Source: Delphinapterus leucas (Eukaryota; Chordata; Mammalia; Artiodactyla; Monodontidae). From it: 64,000 nt of DNA. Each line of letters begins with the position of its first letter. Position 1 is the stretch's first letter. Of the stretch, positions 11,100-23,920 are shown one piece after another. Where the stretch lies: contig NW_022098022.1 of NCBI RefSeq assembly GCF_002288925.2, positions 3,955,933 to 4,019,932 on the forward strand, read 5' to 3'. A program made the translations under genes and the position numbers. The notes under the pieces are model-generated. The model was given only the letters and a program-made list of their open reading frames with translations. It was not told the DNA's origin and searched no databases.

Positions 11100-12110
11100 C
11101 AGCTCCCAGGTTGTAGAGAGCTCAAAGGAGCATCATTCCTACCCCAACAACAACAAAAAAGCTTACCAAACTTCTAGATCATGTATGTATTCAGATATAG
11201 AGAAACCCAAAAGTTTAAATTCTAAAGCAGTACAGGGCACGTGGTGCCTTCAAGTAGAGAGGACAGGGGAGCAGACACTCATCTGAAACTGATGCAACTG
11301 GATATGGATAAAAAGAGTTCTTCCTGAGAAATTGACAAGTGAGTACTGAGTGGAAAGACAGTGTGAAAACCATGGGAACTGCAGGACTGGGGGAATCTTG
11401 CAGGTCTTCGTGAATCCCACTGGGCACTCCCAGAAAATAACGGAAAAAGTACTAAGAAGTGCCCACTGGGGATGCTGCTGGAAAGGAGAGCAGCAGCTTG
11501 TGAGAAAAACATGAACCTCTACCTAGGTCCTTCTCTGCTTTTTCTACTATGGGGGAAAAGCCTTGATCTGTGAAGGAGAGGGCAACAGACACTGCTGTTA
11601 TTATTACAGTGGTAAAAACATAAGGCAGCTGCAGGGAGAGCACAGGGAAGAAAAATATTTCTCTGAGCTCACAGCCACATGGAGGGGGGAGGGGTCAGGA
11701 AATCCAGGAGGCCAGACCCCCGCGACCTAGGAACATTATACCTGTCTGTGACTAAGGTGGCTTTTCAAAACAAAGAGACATACACCGCACAACCGCTCAT
11801 CAACAAGCCAGTAAGATTGAATAATAAGACAGTGGACAATTCGTTGGGAAGGGACAGAGGAGGAGAAAGAGGACACAAAGATATCCTCTTTGATGCACAG
11901 CACAAAAATCTCAAAGTCAAAATTGGGCGGACAGGCTCTGGGAAACCAACTCTCATCTGAATTTCAAGGTGTCTCTATAAGAATTTAAGCCTGAAGGGCA
12001 AATATGTATAAAGACAGCAATCCTATATCTCGGCCCCAGCCCAAATCTGTATAGATTAGCTCAACACCTGACACTGAAGGTCTAGCAGGAAAAAAGGTGT
12101 GATCAACTTC
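11100..12110 (+). mobile_element. Probable L1M 5' region fragment
   Basis: This stretch is less AT-rich than its surroundings and contains phrases such as 'ggaaaccaactctcatctg' and 'ggcaacagacactgctg' that look like the 5' untranslated region of an old L1. It is followed, in the same orientation, by L1 internal and 3' sequence at 12410-13205, so both may be parts of one copy with a deletion between them. Several 60-93 codon frames on both strands are accidental. The family assignment is tentative. Confidence 0.4.
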
Positions 12111-12285
12111 CTGATACAAATATTTATCCCAGATACAAATATTTATATAAATATGAATATTTATATACAAGATATATATTGTAAAACTTATTTAGATAAA
12201 CCACTATTTTTAAAAGAAGGTATAACTAATACATCAATACAGGAAATAAAATGGAATCAGAGAGATGACAGCTAGTGAGTTGGTA

Positions 12286-12405
12286 AATTATAATCTAGCA
12301 TTATATATATAATATATATATAATATAAATTATAATCTAGCATTATATATAAATATATAATTTATATTATATATAAATATATAATCTATATTCACAATCT
12401 TCAAT
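12286..12405. repeat. AT-rich tract with 42-bp offset duplication
   Basis: Nearly pure A/T, rich in TATA steps. The phrase 'aattataatctagcatta' occurs at 12286 and again at 12328, showing a local duplication. The tract contains several short self-complementary segments. Confidence 0.85.
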
Positions 12406-12409
12406 GTGA

Positions 12410-13205
12410 ATAATTTTACACACCAGTTAAAGGAGATTGGCAGATTGAATAAAACAGTAAATCCAAATATATGTTGCCTACAAGAAAATCACTTTAAATA
12501 TAAAGAAAACATTATCCAATCACATTTATGACATATGACTTGAATTCAGATTTTATAAAGAACTGTTAAAACAATAAAGAAACAAATTTTAAAAAGTGAC
12601 CAAAAATGAAAAGCAATTGGAACTCTCCTATAGCACTGATAAGAATAAGAGCAGTTTTGGAAATCAGTTGACAAATTTCTTATCTATTCATTAATGCTCC
12701 TAATATATGGCCAAGCAATCTATCTGCTATCCTACTGCTAGGTATCAATGCAAGAGATAAGAAAACTTTATAGTTACACAGAATCTTAATGTGAATGTTT
12801 TATTCTATTCATAATTATAAAATGATGTGCATATGTCCTTCGACTGGAATATTAATAAGCAACTATGATATACCAGTAAAAAGGAATGTTAGTACTTAGT
12901 GAATGAAAGGAATAAACTGTTGATTCTTGCAAAAACATTAGTGAAACTTAAGTGCAGTTTTCTAAGGGAAAGTATCCAGTACCCAAAGGTTACATATTGC
13001 ATGATTCCATTTATATCATCTGCAAAGAAACTGGATCAGTGGCTGCTAAAGGGGTGGGGCGCACAGGTGTAGCCCCAGGGTGTATTTGTGCTGATGAAAC
13101 CGTTCTGTATGAGATTGTGATGGTGGACACATGACTCCACATATTCACAAAACTGCATACAAGAAAGTAACCGTTATAACCACCTTCCGAGCTCACCCAA
13201 AATTT
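12410..13205 (+). mobile_element. L1M LINE fragment (internal part and 3' UTR)
   Basis: The left part ('gattggcagattgaataaa', 'tgttgcctacaagaaaatc', 'ctttaaatataaagaaaac') matches the start of old L1 ORF2. The right part ('ctactgctaggtatcaat', 'gcatatgtccttcgactgg', 'gattccatttatatcatc', 'actggatcagtggctgct', 'gtatgagattgtgatgg', 'aaactgcatacaag') follows the L1M 3' UTR in order. It is full of stops and inactive. Confidence 0.7.
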
Positions 13206-16199
13206 GGTTTAGATGTGCAGACAGATGACTCCACGTGTACGTACCAAGAGGGTTTGGAAAGGTTTATTACTTACATATTCGAAGTCTCTAGGGAGAGCAG
13301 GGAAGTCCTCTCAAGGAGCTTTGAAATGCCTTGAGACAACAAGGAAAACAATCAAGCCTGGGATTTTATTGGAGACGGCTCATTCTCCTCCCCGAGGGAT
13401 AATTAGAAAAGAATAAACTGGTCATTAATTATTTTAAAAAAGGAAAATAAACACTTGCAATCAGGGAATCAAAGGTTTTTGCAGTAAAACATTTGGAAAT
13501 ATAAAGGAGGAAATATCTAAGAAACATTCAGCACACCCATGCATTCCGCTATTCAGATGACACATCCAATGAGGAACTGAGTTGAAATATAAATAAAAAT
13601 TTCTGGTCATATGTCATCATGGGTAGACTAATAATGTAGCTCTAGTATTTGGGCTGGTTAAAGGAAAACATTTTTTTCACCAGCAAAATTACTCTGAATC
13701 TCTGGGACCATAGCTAGAAGCAGGGTTCTGGAAGAGATACTCAATGGCTTCCAGACAGGTAATTAAAAAGAAAAAAAGTACTAGTACGCTTTGCAAAGGA
13801 AAATTAGAATGCCTTTTGTATGCATTTTATCTGGAACAAATTTAAATGAATTTAACATGATCTCCTTGAGAATAAGTAGAGTTACAAAGTGTTTTCAGTT
13901 AAACCTAGGAAAGTGATTGACAGATGGATTCAGCAGCCATTTATACAGACTTAACCTACGGAAGCTGCCACTGTACTGTAAGATGCCTCTGAGCTGCTCT
14001 TGGTAACGTGTGCTCACTGCAGTTCTCCCTAGTCCATCTTCATGATTCAAGCGAATTGTGTACTTTTTTACACCCGGGACTAAAGAGGAAAAGGTAGTAG
14101 CTGATGAGCACATGAACACATTGGAAAGGATAAGCTTGGAGCCCAGCCTGCCTACCTCCAGGACAGAATAATTTGCCCCATACGTTCGTGTTTCTCATTA
14201 AGAGAGCGGTGGCCTTGAGACAAAAGAACATTAGTAGCTCTATGTTTTAGTAGATAAAATTAGTAGTTCTATTGAATCTAGATTCAGCTATATGAGTCAC
14301 TCCTTGCTTTTCCAATTCTAAAGAGGCCTAGCAGAGAAGATTGGAGCCTATGGTATTGTCCTAACAGGATGGAAGTAACTCCAACTGATATAGTTTCATT
14401 CTGTGATCAGAGATGACACACTTCATAGTGCCATCCCCACCACATGTACACACGTGAGTTCACGCCTGCACACTGGAGAAAATTCAGTTTCGATTCAGCT
14501 TCTCATTCGGCTCTGTAGGAGCAGATGGCATCTGAGAAGGGCAGCGGGGATGGGAAGGCTGCTACTCCATAGATTGCCTCTGAAAAATACAAGCAAAGGA
14601 CAGTGGAATCTAACTTTCACTGGAGTAATAATTTATCTTATTTAGGGACACAGTTTTAATCAATCATATTACGTGGCTGGGCCATATTACCAAACAAAAC
14701 GGTTTATTTGATTCAGAATATGTTTTAATGTTTACCCATTATTTAAACTAAACATTATGTGGCATGGATTTTCTCTTTTTCAAAGGGCAAAAAATGATCT
14801 GCAGGAAAAGATTCTAACAAACAGCCTAAACGTGTTTTAATTTTTAATCCAAAAGCCCAAGGTCGCTAATCACCAAAATAGTTTGGAGATTTTTCTCTAT
14901 AAAACATATTTGATATTTATTTCAGTGTATCTAAAAATCACTATAAAGGCTCTCAAGGATCCTTATCAAACCTAACCCTCCTCCCCACACCCGCTCCCCC
15001 AAACCTAACTGTCTGTACTTAGGGAAAGAGTAATATGAAGTCTTCATTGTAGAAGGATTATGGGAAAGATTCATTATCTAAATATTATGTCATACAAGCA
15101 TGCTCTGAAAATACAAGATGACAAGAAGTTCAGATTTATCCTGAATATAAGAGAATTACCTGTGTAATTCTGGCAGAAAAATAATTTCTAAACTATTACA
15201 TCTAAAACAGCAATGTACAAGTAAATGAGGGATCTCCTCACACCTGATTTCCTCTGGAGCCTCATTGCTGCTCATAGACTAGTATGTGACTTTCAGAATT
15301 AAGGAAAAACAGAGTCTCACTCTGTTTGCAAACACTGTTTATTTATTCACATAACAGAACTGGTGCCTGCCAGCTTGAAATTGTGCGATCTTTTTTTAGT
15401 TGGATCAACTGATTCACTCTAACTGAAGGACGTTTCCCCCTGATGCTGAGTAAATTGTTCTTGGTTTCACTGGGGTCTGTATTGTGGCTATCGCACATCG
15501 ACAGCTTTATCCACGGCCATTTTTTAAAAAACCATAGCCATGGCTTCTTGGGTTCAAGAGAGAGACCTCATGACTGGAAGAAACTTAGGATATTTCATGG
15601 ATCACAAGTCATTCAGCATTCTCTGTGCCATGCTCAGTTTATATCCTGGCTCAAAGAAGGAGAATGTCATATACAATTTATAGGCTCCAGTATTACAGCA
15701 TTTCCTACTTGTTCTCCAGTTACAGCGGAGGCACCAGGAGAGTTTTCTGCTGCGATTTTATCCGTGGGATTTGTTCTCATCTTTTCATATCCTAAGACTT
15801 ACAACTCTATCAATATACTCAGCATTAACCATCCAGGCATCCGCACTGACATTTTATGTGTCAATGAGGATTCAGAGTTCCCATGAGAGGAATTTGAAGA
15901 TAAAGTTTTCTAAATTAGTGAATTGTGTTAAAACAAACACACACAACCTAAGACTAAGAACAATTGAAAAATCTTTAGGCAAAATCATCTCCATTCGAGG
16001 GTGTTCTGTTTTGAGGAGTTGTCAGATTTCTAGCAGAGAATGAGGGAAGTAGAGGATTATAATTTTACTTGAATTACAAGCCCCTCTATGATTAATATTA
16101 ATGCCAATAACCTCTGCAACTAAAACATATAAATACCCCTAAACACCTACAAGGTGGCAAAGTTAGGCAGGGACTATTAGGCACTCTTCCTGCTCTGCC
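13206..16199. other. Unassigned DNA
   Basis: No repeat family recognised with confidence. Composition is moderately AT-rich. The longest frame, 147 codons at 15443-15886, has no recognisable domain and no homologue that I can name. A short C-rich patch lies at 14975-15005. Parts such as 13890-14230 and 14400-14600 are compositionally balanced and could be unique conserved DNA. Confidence 0.5.
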
Positions 16200-16480
16200 T
16201 TCTCTTCTGTTAAAACATTTTAATGCATTGCCCCAGTGCCTTTCCGTTTGAAATGTTTCCTCTGGCGCTCCACCCAGATGCCCTGCCTTGGCTGACCCAA
16301 CGGGCTCATGTTTTGGTTGTGATTCTCAGAACACCAGGCCCGACTAAAATATCTCACTTTAGATCTGCCCTGCTTCATTCTAGCTATGCTGGATTCTTCA
16401 ATTCTATGATCTCTGTACTTCTATTATTCAGCTTCAGTCTTAAAGAAAATTTGGTATTTCATTTTCTCAGAATCTTCTAA
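16200..16480 (+). mobile_element. Possible L2 LINE fragment
   Basis: Pyrimidine-rich text including 'tttcctctggcgctccacc' and 'gccctgccttggctgacc' recalls the L2 region that encodes the C-terminal 'WNxLP' part and the 3' UTR. The match is weak and no clean 3' end is visible. Confidence 0.3.
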
Positions 16481-18327
16481 TCCCAAATTTCTTTTTCAGC
16501 TGTGAGTGGAGTCTACCCCAAGATATTCTCCCTAGGTTTTCTGAAAACTCTAAGGAGGCATGTGAAGGGAGAACTCCTAGAAAAAGAAAGAGGTTTTATG
16601 GAAATGTCTAAGTGACAGTTCTCTTTACTTTACCTAGCAAATAAAAGATACACATACATACCTTTGATTACCTAATAAGGAAAACCTTTGTATAATTAGA
16701 AGTTTCCTAGGAAGCCAACCAAAAAAAGCAATTTATTCCACAATAACTAAATTTTATTTGCATATATTGACATGTTGGTTCAAAATACCAAAAGCGATAT
16801 TTCCTTGTTACCTTTAACAAAAGAGAGAAAAGGAGCACAGAGAGGCATACACAATAAAACAAACTGCAAATAACACATTCAAGCGAGACTATTTTATAGG
16901 TTTGTTACTGTAGTCAGTATATATGATGGTACCTTGTATATTTTAATTTAAATGTAACTTTATGATATCACAATTAAGGTTAGAGTCACCTTGTTTCTGT
17001 AATTTCAATAATTCATTTTCTATTAATTTCGGTGAGGAATACATTTCCAGTATTCATCAGATTTCTGTTTGCATTATTCATTAAATAATAAAATGACAAC
17101 CTTTATAGATGCAAACTCGCCTTCATCCAGTGGGTGCTGAGAGAGCAAAAGGAAAATGAAAGAGCTCCAGAAATGGTGCAGATGTTGGCTTGACTAGAAT
17201 GTTAATACGTTAGTGCTTCCAAATGCTACTTTGTCTGAAAGAAGAAAACGGTGCTTGTGTTTCAAGAGGCTGAAACGTAATATGCCATACACAGCTGGCT
17301 GAAGGGAGAAAGGGAGTGAAAAATTATGATTAGGAGAGTTTAGATAGGAGTACAAATGGCCCACTATGGAGAGATATTGCAGTTCCTCTGGTATTTGGTT
17401 TTCAGTTGGGATGCTTCGGGAATGAATACCTAAGGTCATTTTGGATAGTCTCCAGAATATCCCCACAGTAACAAAACCAGGTAACATTTATCATCGACTG
17501 CTGTCATCTGTTAGCAATAGAAAACTACACATCACTCTTTATTTCTGACTGACATATTAGAAACACAGCTAAGCACAGAATAGTTTAATCCAGATGAAGA
17601 AGACCATGGAAGGTTTCACCATGTCCAACTGAGTTGAGTTCATCATTCTTCCAGTGTGTCCTCTGTAGCTGTGATCCTGGGAATAGACTCCAAAATTATG
17701 TATGCCAGAAGAAATCCTGAATTTGCCACTCAATAAATAAATGATATTTATTGATTTAACAAATTCTATTTAGTCTTTCTTCTAAATAATTATAATATAA
17801 CCTTTCCTGTTTTTATTCTCAGTCTTTGTTCAATTCCATTTCCTGTAGTCTCCTGTCCCTCCTCACTTAATCACCCCTCCCCATTCATATCAGTCTGTTC
17901 TGTTCCTTATAATTTCCCTTCATATCGTGTTGCTGTTTCACAGTCTGTCTCCATCTGTCTGTCTGTCTCTCTCTTTCTCTCACACACACACGTAGAGTAT
18001 CGAAATGTGAATAAACAACAAGGATCCAGGTTTTGTTTACAAGATACAAACCACTTCCTCATACCTTTCTAAATATTTAACTTTTACTTTAATTCCTTTT
18101 TAAAATTCAGATTTACTTTCATACTATAAAATCCATATTTCAGTTTACAGTTTAAGGGGGCTTTGGAGACGCATAAGTGATTTAATCACCACCACAATCA
18201 AGATACAGAGTTTTTGCATCTGAAGGATTTTAGCAATATTTTGAAAGAGCCACTTCAAAGTTATATGATTAAACCAAGTTTAATCACAAGTGACATGTCC
18301 CAGGCCATTTCTGAACTCCTGTAGCTT
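16481..18327. other. Unassigned AT-rich DNA
   Basis: No gene or clear transposon. A short mixed microsatellite lies at 17940-17992 (ctgt and ct units followed by eight CA units). The 97-codon reverse frame at 17194-17487 has no recognisable domain. Confidence 0.55.
17940..17992. repeat. Mixed (CTGT)n/(CT)n/(CA)n repeat
   Basis: Short, interrupted ctgt and ct units run into 'cacacacacacac'. Low purity. Confidence 0.8.
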
Positions 18328-18470
18328 GTGACCCTGGATGTTTTCCTAGCCTTCTTTATGTTTCATGATTATCTGTTGAAATAGTTGCATCTACTTCACT
18401 AGAAATGTGTTAGTATATGTACAAAGTTTAGACATTGACTGGCACAATTAATACTAAATGAATCAAAGTA
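18328..18470 (+). mobile_element. Possible MIR SINE fragment
   Basis: The order 'tgtgaccctggatgtttt', 'ccttctttatgtttcatg', 'gcatctacttcactag', 'agacattgactggcaca' parallels the MIR core and 3' part ('tgtgaccttgggcaagtt ... cctcagtttcctcatct ... tacctcatagg ... agtgcctggcac'). Divergence is high. Confidence 0.4.
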
Positions 18471-21400
18471 ATTATTATCAATATCGTTATCACCATTATG
18501 ACAGCCTTTACTCCAGGAAGTCCTCACTTAAGGACAGACTGATTGCTTTTGTGGGGGGAATGGAGAGTAGTAGTAATGACCGGTGACAGTGCTTGGACTC
18601 AGAAATATCTGCTCTGATACCGAGCTGCTGCCTATTTTCTGCTCTCCCTTTGAAGCAACAAGGGTATCATTCTGCTTTGCTTTCTGTTCTATTCGAAGGT
18701 GTTTTCCTACCACTGGGATTGTTGTGGAGCCCTCATGACAAGCAAATAAAGCTCAGTTCCAGTAGTGATTTTGTGGATAACTGGACCAAGCACGGGTGAG
18801 TAACAAAAGTAAGACATCTTCAAAAGTTTATGATGTTAGTATATAACCTCAGCATAGCTATTAAAATAATAAGTAGCAGATATCGGAAATTTCAGTAATT
18901 CACGTATATTCCTGATGCTAATATTCACCAGACTCCCTACATTACCCTCAAGATTGCCCTTTGCGTAGACAAATGTCACATTCCTGTTAGATAACTTGTT
19001 ATTCTAACTCCTGTCTTTATTCAAATGGATAAAATATTGTGTCCTTTGCCCAAATAAGCTAATCTATGTTTATGAAATACTACAGACTAGTGCTACCCTA
19101 GTCTGGGTATTTAATGGAAATTGTTTCTTGTAATTGACCAGTTCCTTTCAGTGAGCCTTACATATGGGATTGTCACACTATTTGACGTCAACAGGTCACA
19201 GAAGGTCAGAAGGCATCTTCTAAAAATCATGCGAATAGGAGACATTCTGGGGAGAAGAGGCGGGATTTCTGACTTTGGCATGCACCTGGTTGATATTTTC
19301 AATCTAAGTTTTTGTCCAACTGTTAGAGGATAATATTCATTCCATCTTATATGAAATGTCTAATAGAATACTCATTTTATGGAAAAGGAAATCAATTGAA
19401 GTGTTATCGCCTTGCTCTTATCTAGATCATTCTATGAACAGCTTTGAAACTCATTTATGTTCCTAAAGGCCTGAGGCATTTTCTGTGGCAATCATTGATG
19501 GATTTTCAATCAGAGGAAAATAAGAGTCAAATAAGTTTACACATGTATTTTTTCATTGAATTTTCACAATGTGTTGTACCAAAAGATGTGTATGAAGGAG
19601 AGAAGAAATAGGAACAGGTAAATAAATGTCAGAAAAATTCGACATAAAACAAATGAGAAGCAACGTATGGAGAAAGATTAGTAATTATAGTTTTGACTTT
19701 GCAAGGGCATTTTTACAAAGAAAATCATATATGTGTGTATATCCATATACGTAGTATAATTTACATATGTGAAATATAATTTCATGGGTCAATTTTTTTT
19801 TATATTTTTCTTAAAGTACTCAATGCTAAATTTTATCATTCACATCTTTGCATCTACATAGCAAAGTAGGGAGCCAATGACGCAGTTTTCCTTTTGTCCT
19901 GTATTACAGGCAAACATGCTTTTAGGGTTACTTTTTTCCTTTTCTTTCAAGTTCTATAGAAACTTTTACAGAAATAATAAAAAAAAAAAAGGACCTTAGT
20001 TACCAGTGAGCCCTACCCCCGCCTGCATTACATTTAGTGTCTTCTCCACTCTGTAGAGCAGTCATTCAGAAGTAAAAAAAAAAAAAAAAAAAAAGTTTTT
20101 TAGCCTGTTACCGATTTTAGTTAGAAATATTTACTTCAAAGCTACCTATTCATAAAGTACTTTGAAAGAGGATGCTTTGTGTCTTAAAACAGAAGTGCTG
20201 AATAATAATTTGTGACATCAAATACACCTTTGAATGATCATCCTGTCTTTTATATCCCAAGAGCACCTGAAAACTATTACATTGGTTATTGTGGCTCAGC
20301 CACTATTCTACTTAATGTTAAGTGAGAGCTGAACTTCAATTTCTTTCCTGCAGCCTCTTATAATTTTACCAGTAATTTGAGCTCTTTAAAAACAAGAGAG
20401 GTTAAAAGAGTTAGTCCTAATGGAAAAAAGAATGCAGTTAATATTTTCAGCATATTTATAGGTAGCATATAATGTCAACTTGAAGCTGACATTAAAATTC
20501 TACATCAAGGCCTTCATAAAAGTCTTTCAGTATATATTTAATGATAAGTCTACAATGTGGGTTTAAAAGTATTTATCCACAAGAAAATCTTTTAGTAAAA
20601 GTACCTGCATTTAGCGTAATAAGGCACTTAGTCTCTCCTCTACTGTTACTCTTACCTTGTCACTCCAGTGCCCTCACAGTGCATTTTTCCTACTTTTCTT
20701 CTAAGAATTATTTTAAGGTATGCAAATCATATAATTCAGAGTACAGCTAGACATTAGGACCAAAGAGAGGTGGAAGTATGGTGACAACACTTTCTGTTTA
20801 TTTATTTAGAACAATGTAAAATTAATATATTTTATCTACACAAATTTTTTAATATTAAAATTGTTCTAAAATAGGGAATATAAAAATATACATGGAAAAT
20901 GTATAGATCTTATTCATGTTGACTTCAGGGGATGTATATAGATCTTATTGTCATGAGAAAAAATAAATAAAAACAACTATTATTTGTGTATACACACAGG
21001 AAAAGCACCTGTTTTTAACTCTAGTGAAAGTAATACTTAGCACAGATCACGCAATGTAGCAATTGAATACATAATAGAAATTAACACTGATTCAGCATCC
21101 ATAAAAACAACACCTCCTTAAATTTTCTAAAAATTAGAGCAAAATAGTGTGTTAAAATCTTACTTGTAAAGAGTCTATAAATTTCCTGATCAAATGTCCA
21201 GTAAATGCATATAATATAAAATGTGCAAAAATTGTAAAATAATGTGATTTAAAATTTTCAGAATTCTATGTAATACCCATTTCTAAAGGGGGCACTTTAT
21301 TTTTGACAAAATTATACCATGAAGAGAAGAAAGTGTTCCTCTATCATTTAAGTGCATTTTATAAGTGGTTAACAAAGAGTACCAGGAATGTTAAAATGTG

Positions 21401-21505
21401 CTAATCAAATATGGTCATCTTTATTTGTGATGTTAAACTATATCTAAAATATGGATGACACTTCCTCTATCTTTTTCTCCCTCTCTCTAAATATATGTAT
21501 ATATG

Positions 21506-21511
<6 letters not shown>
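18471..21511. other. Unassigned AT-rich DNA
   Basis: No gene and no confidently assigned transposon. It contains A runs at 19979-19990 and 20074-20094 and AT-rich dinucleotide patches near 19720-19765. The 61-70 codon frames near 18530-18800 and 19111-19333 are mutually overlapping on both strands and look random. Confidence 0.55.
20074..20094. repeat. Poly(A) run, 21 bases
   Basis: Uninterrupted A21. No retroposon body is recognised upstream. Confidence 0.95.

Positions 21512-21552
<41 letters not shown>
21512..21552. repeat. (TG)n microsatellite
   Basis: About 20 uninterrupted TG units preceded by TATATG repeats. It can adopt Z-DNA and is probably polymorphic. Confidence 0.97.
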
Positions 21553-21555
<3 letters not shown>

Positions 21556-21786
21556 ATACAGGCACACACATATGCATTCTGATTTTGTGGAAAAATAACT
21601 TTAAAATGCTTAGAAAAGTTTCATATCTGTTGGACAGTTAATTAATGTAAAGAAAGTACTGGAACGTAGGTTTCCATACCTGTGATATTGTGATTTATAA
21701 TAAGAAATATGTGTTTGGTCTTTGTCCTCATTTCTGACACAGTTCCTAAAACCCTTGAATTTCCTAAGTGTTGAGAGCAAAAAAGG

Positions 21787-22520
21787 TGTCTTTTGTTATG
21801 TTAATGAGTCGACCTTTGGAACTCACCTAAGTAGGCTGCAGGTTGCCAGTGGAACCAACCACAGGTGATTAGAGGGTTGGAACTTTCAGTCCCGCCCTCA
21901 GATCTCTGGGGAGAGGGGGGGAGATGGACTGGAGATTGAGTTCAATCACCAGTGGCCAATGATTTAATCAATCATGCCTATCTAATAAGGCCTCCATAAA
22001 ACCCCAAAAGAACAGGATTCTGAGAGCTTCCAGGTTGAGGAACAAGAACGTTTCCACCCATGCACAATGGTGCCGGACCCCAAACTCCACAAGAATAGAA
22101 GCTCCTTTGTTCAGGACCTCACCCTACGTATCTCTTCATCTGGCTCTTGATTCCTATCCTTTAAGATATTTGGTAATAAGATCTAGTGAGTAAACAGCTT
22201 TTTGAGTTCTGTGAGCTGTTGTAGCAAATTAATTGAAGCCAAGGAGTGGGTCATGGCAATCTCTGATTTATAGACAGTCAATCAGATGTCTCGGTAACAA
22301 CCCGGACTTGTGATTGGTGTCTGAAGTGGGGTGGATGGAGAGCAGTCTTGTATCCTTGGTCTGTGGGATCGGACATCGCCTCCGGGTAGATAGGGTCAGA
22401 ACTGAGTGGAATTGTACGACACCCAGCTGGCCTCGGAGAATTGCTTGTTGGTGGATGGGAACACCCCTCCACACAATGAAATTGGGTCCAGGAACCCAAA
22501 AGAATACCTCTCCTGGCAAA
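21787..22520 (+). mobile_element. Solitary ERV-type LTR
   Basis: The sequence starts tgtcttttgttatgttaatg and carries the internal order 'accaaccacaggtgattag', 'caatcatgcctatctaat', 'ccataaaaccccaaaag', 'cctacgtatctcttcatc', 'tgagttctgtgagctg', 'agcaaattaattgaag', 'ctctgatttatagac' and 'tgtacgacacccagctgg', which I recognise as a mammalian endogenous-retrovirus LTR family. I cannot name the subfamily. No internal viral genes flank it, so it is a solo LTR. The 3' boundary is uncertain. Overlapping 75-96 codon frames on both strands are accidental. Confidence 0.7.
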
Positions 22521-23780
22521 GAAGGTCATAAATTGAGCTAAAGCTGAACTATAAATATAGAGTTTCAAGGAAGGATTTTGTTTGATTGTTTTAAGATGGG
22601 AGAATTGTAAACATATATAGAATCTTACTGGAAAGATCCAAGATTGAAATAAAGATTAAATACAAATCAGAGAACAGGTATAATAAACTCTCAGGAAGTA
22701 GAAGGTGATGGAATTCATCATACCGAGTGATTACCTTAAATGAGACTAGGGACACACATACATACATTCACATGCACAGAGGGGAAAAAAATATATGTGT
22801 GGATAAATGTTATTCTGTAGATTTTATGATAGGAAATACGAGGAGTAAGAAAAAAAAAAACCTGAGGCCTAAGGTTATATGTTGTCACCTACGATCTTCT
22901 CCCATATGCTCTATACCTCCCCTAACCCATCCACAACGCCACCCTCTCCAACTTCCCAGATTTTCTACCGTATGGTCTGGAACCCGTGGTCTAATATCAG
23001 AAAATCACCATCACATTTTGCTTTGAAGAGTCCCTTTGCTTTTTTCGTTTAACAGAATCTGGTTTTCTATAGCTTTCATTACTTACATTTTTGCCCTTCC
23101 AGGAAATGGTTTTTGTTGGTTAGGTTTGGTTTGACTTTTTTCACCTAAGTATGCCCTAAATAGCACAGATTTGCTGGTGGGATAGATATTATCCTAATTG
23201 CTCTTTACTGCTACTTCCAAATTATCACTCTTCATTCAAAACCTCTTTGCTAGGAATCTTAAGGTCAATTCTACCCAGTCAGAAGTTTTCAACCTCTTTC
23301 CCTGCATCGCCGTTAGTGACAGGTTGAACACCATGGAGGCAATCCACCTAACACCCCTGCCTCTCAGTTATTTCAGATCTGCACTTCCAAATCTTTTCCT
23401 CTAGGCCCTCAGAACCCTTAACCTATAAAGTCGTATTCTAGAACTTGACGCCATCCATCATTTCACTACCCTCAACAGTTCAATTTCAATCATCCAGTCC
23501 CCACGTATTTTTCTATTGTTCCAGCTTACTTACCCTATTTAGGAAATAAGACTGTTTTAATAATTGTGTGGCTCATTGGAGCCCTTTGTCGACACAAAAC
23601 AGTTGTTTCTAACCATCCCAAAATCTTTGTAGATTTAGCAATTCTTCCTTTCCTAACTACCTTCTCTAATATATTGCCTTTCCCATAGTCATTCTCACTA
23701 TCGAGTACAATTTATGTTTTGCTATGTTATTTACAGTAATCTTTACTAGTTGAAAATATGTCATATCTTTGCTTGCTCAG
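22521..23780. other. Mostly unassigned DNA
   Basis: Bases 22560-22720 may contain a further fragment of an old L1-type repeat ('ttttaagatgggagaatt'). Bases 22890-23020 and 23270-23410 are pyrimidine-rich without an assigned family. The reading frames here (22727-23026, 23198-23404) have no recognisable domains. Confidence 0.45.
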
Positions 23781-23784
23781 TGCT

Positions 23785-23920
23785 GCCTCAGTTACTAGAA
23801 TGCAAGCTCTCTGAACACAGAGAATTTTTCTCTCATTTCCTATTCCACCCCCAGGTTTGGCAAAGAGTAGGCAGTAGTAAATATCTGTCTAAAAAATAAG
23901 TGGATGAATGAACTGATTAT
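23785..23920 (+). mobile_element. L2 LINE 3' end fragment
   Basis: The blocks 'actagaatgcaagctctctg', 'aacacagagaatttttctc', 'caaagagtaggcagtagta' and 'ggatgaatgaactg' match the L2 3' end ('actagaatgtaagctcc ... agggcagggactttgtc ... cacagagtaggtgctca ... tgaatgaatg') in order. Confidence 0.75.

Noticed and set aside
15443..15886. 147-codon forward frame
   Set aside because: No recognisable domain, poor codon composition for a mammalian gene and no supporting signals. I could not assign the underlying DNA to a repeat, so it stays unassigned rather than called a gene.
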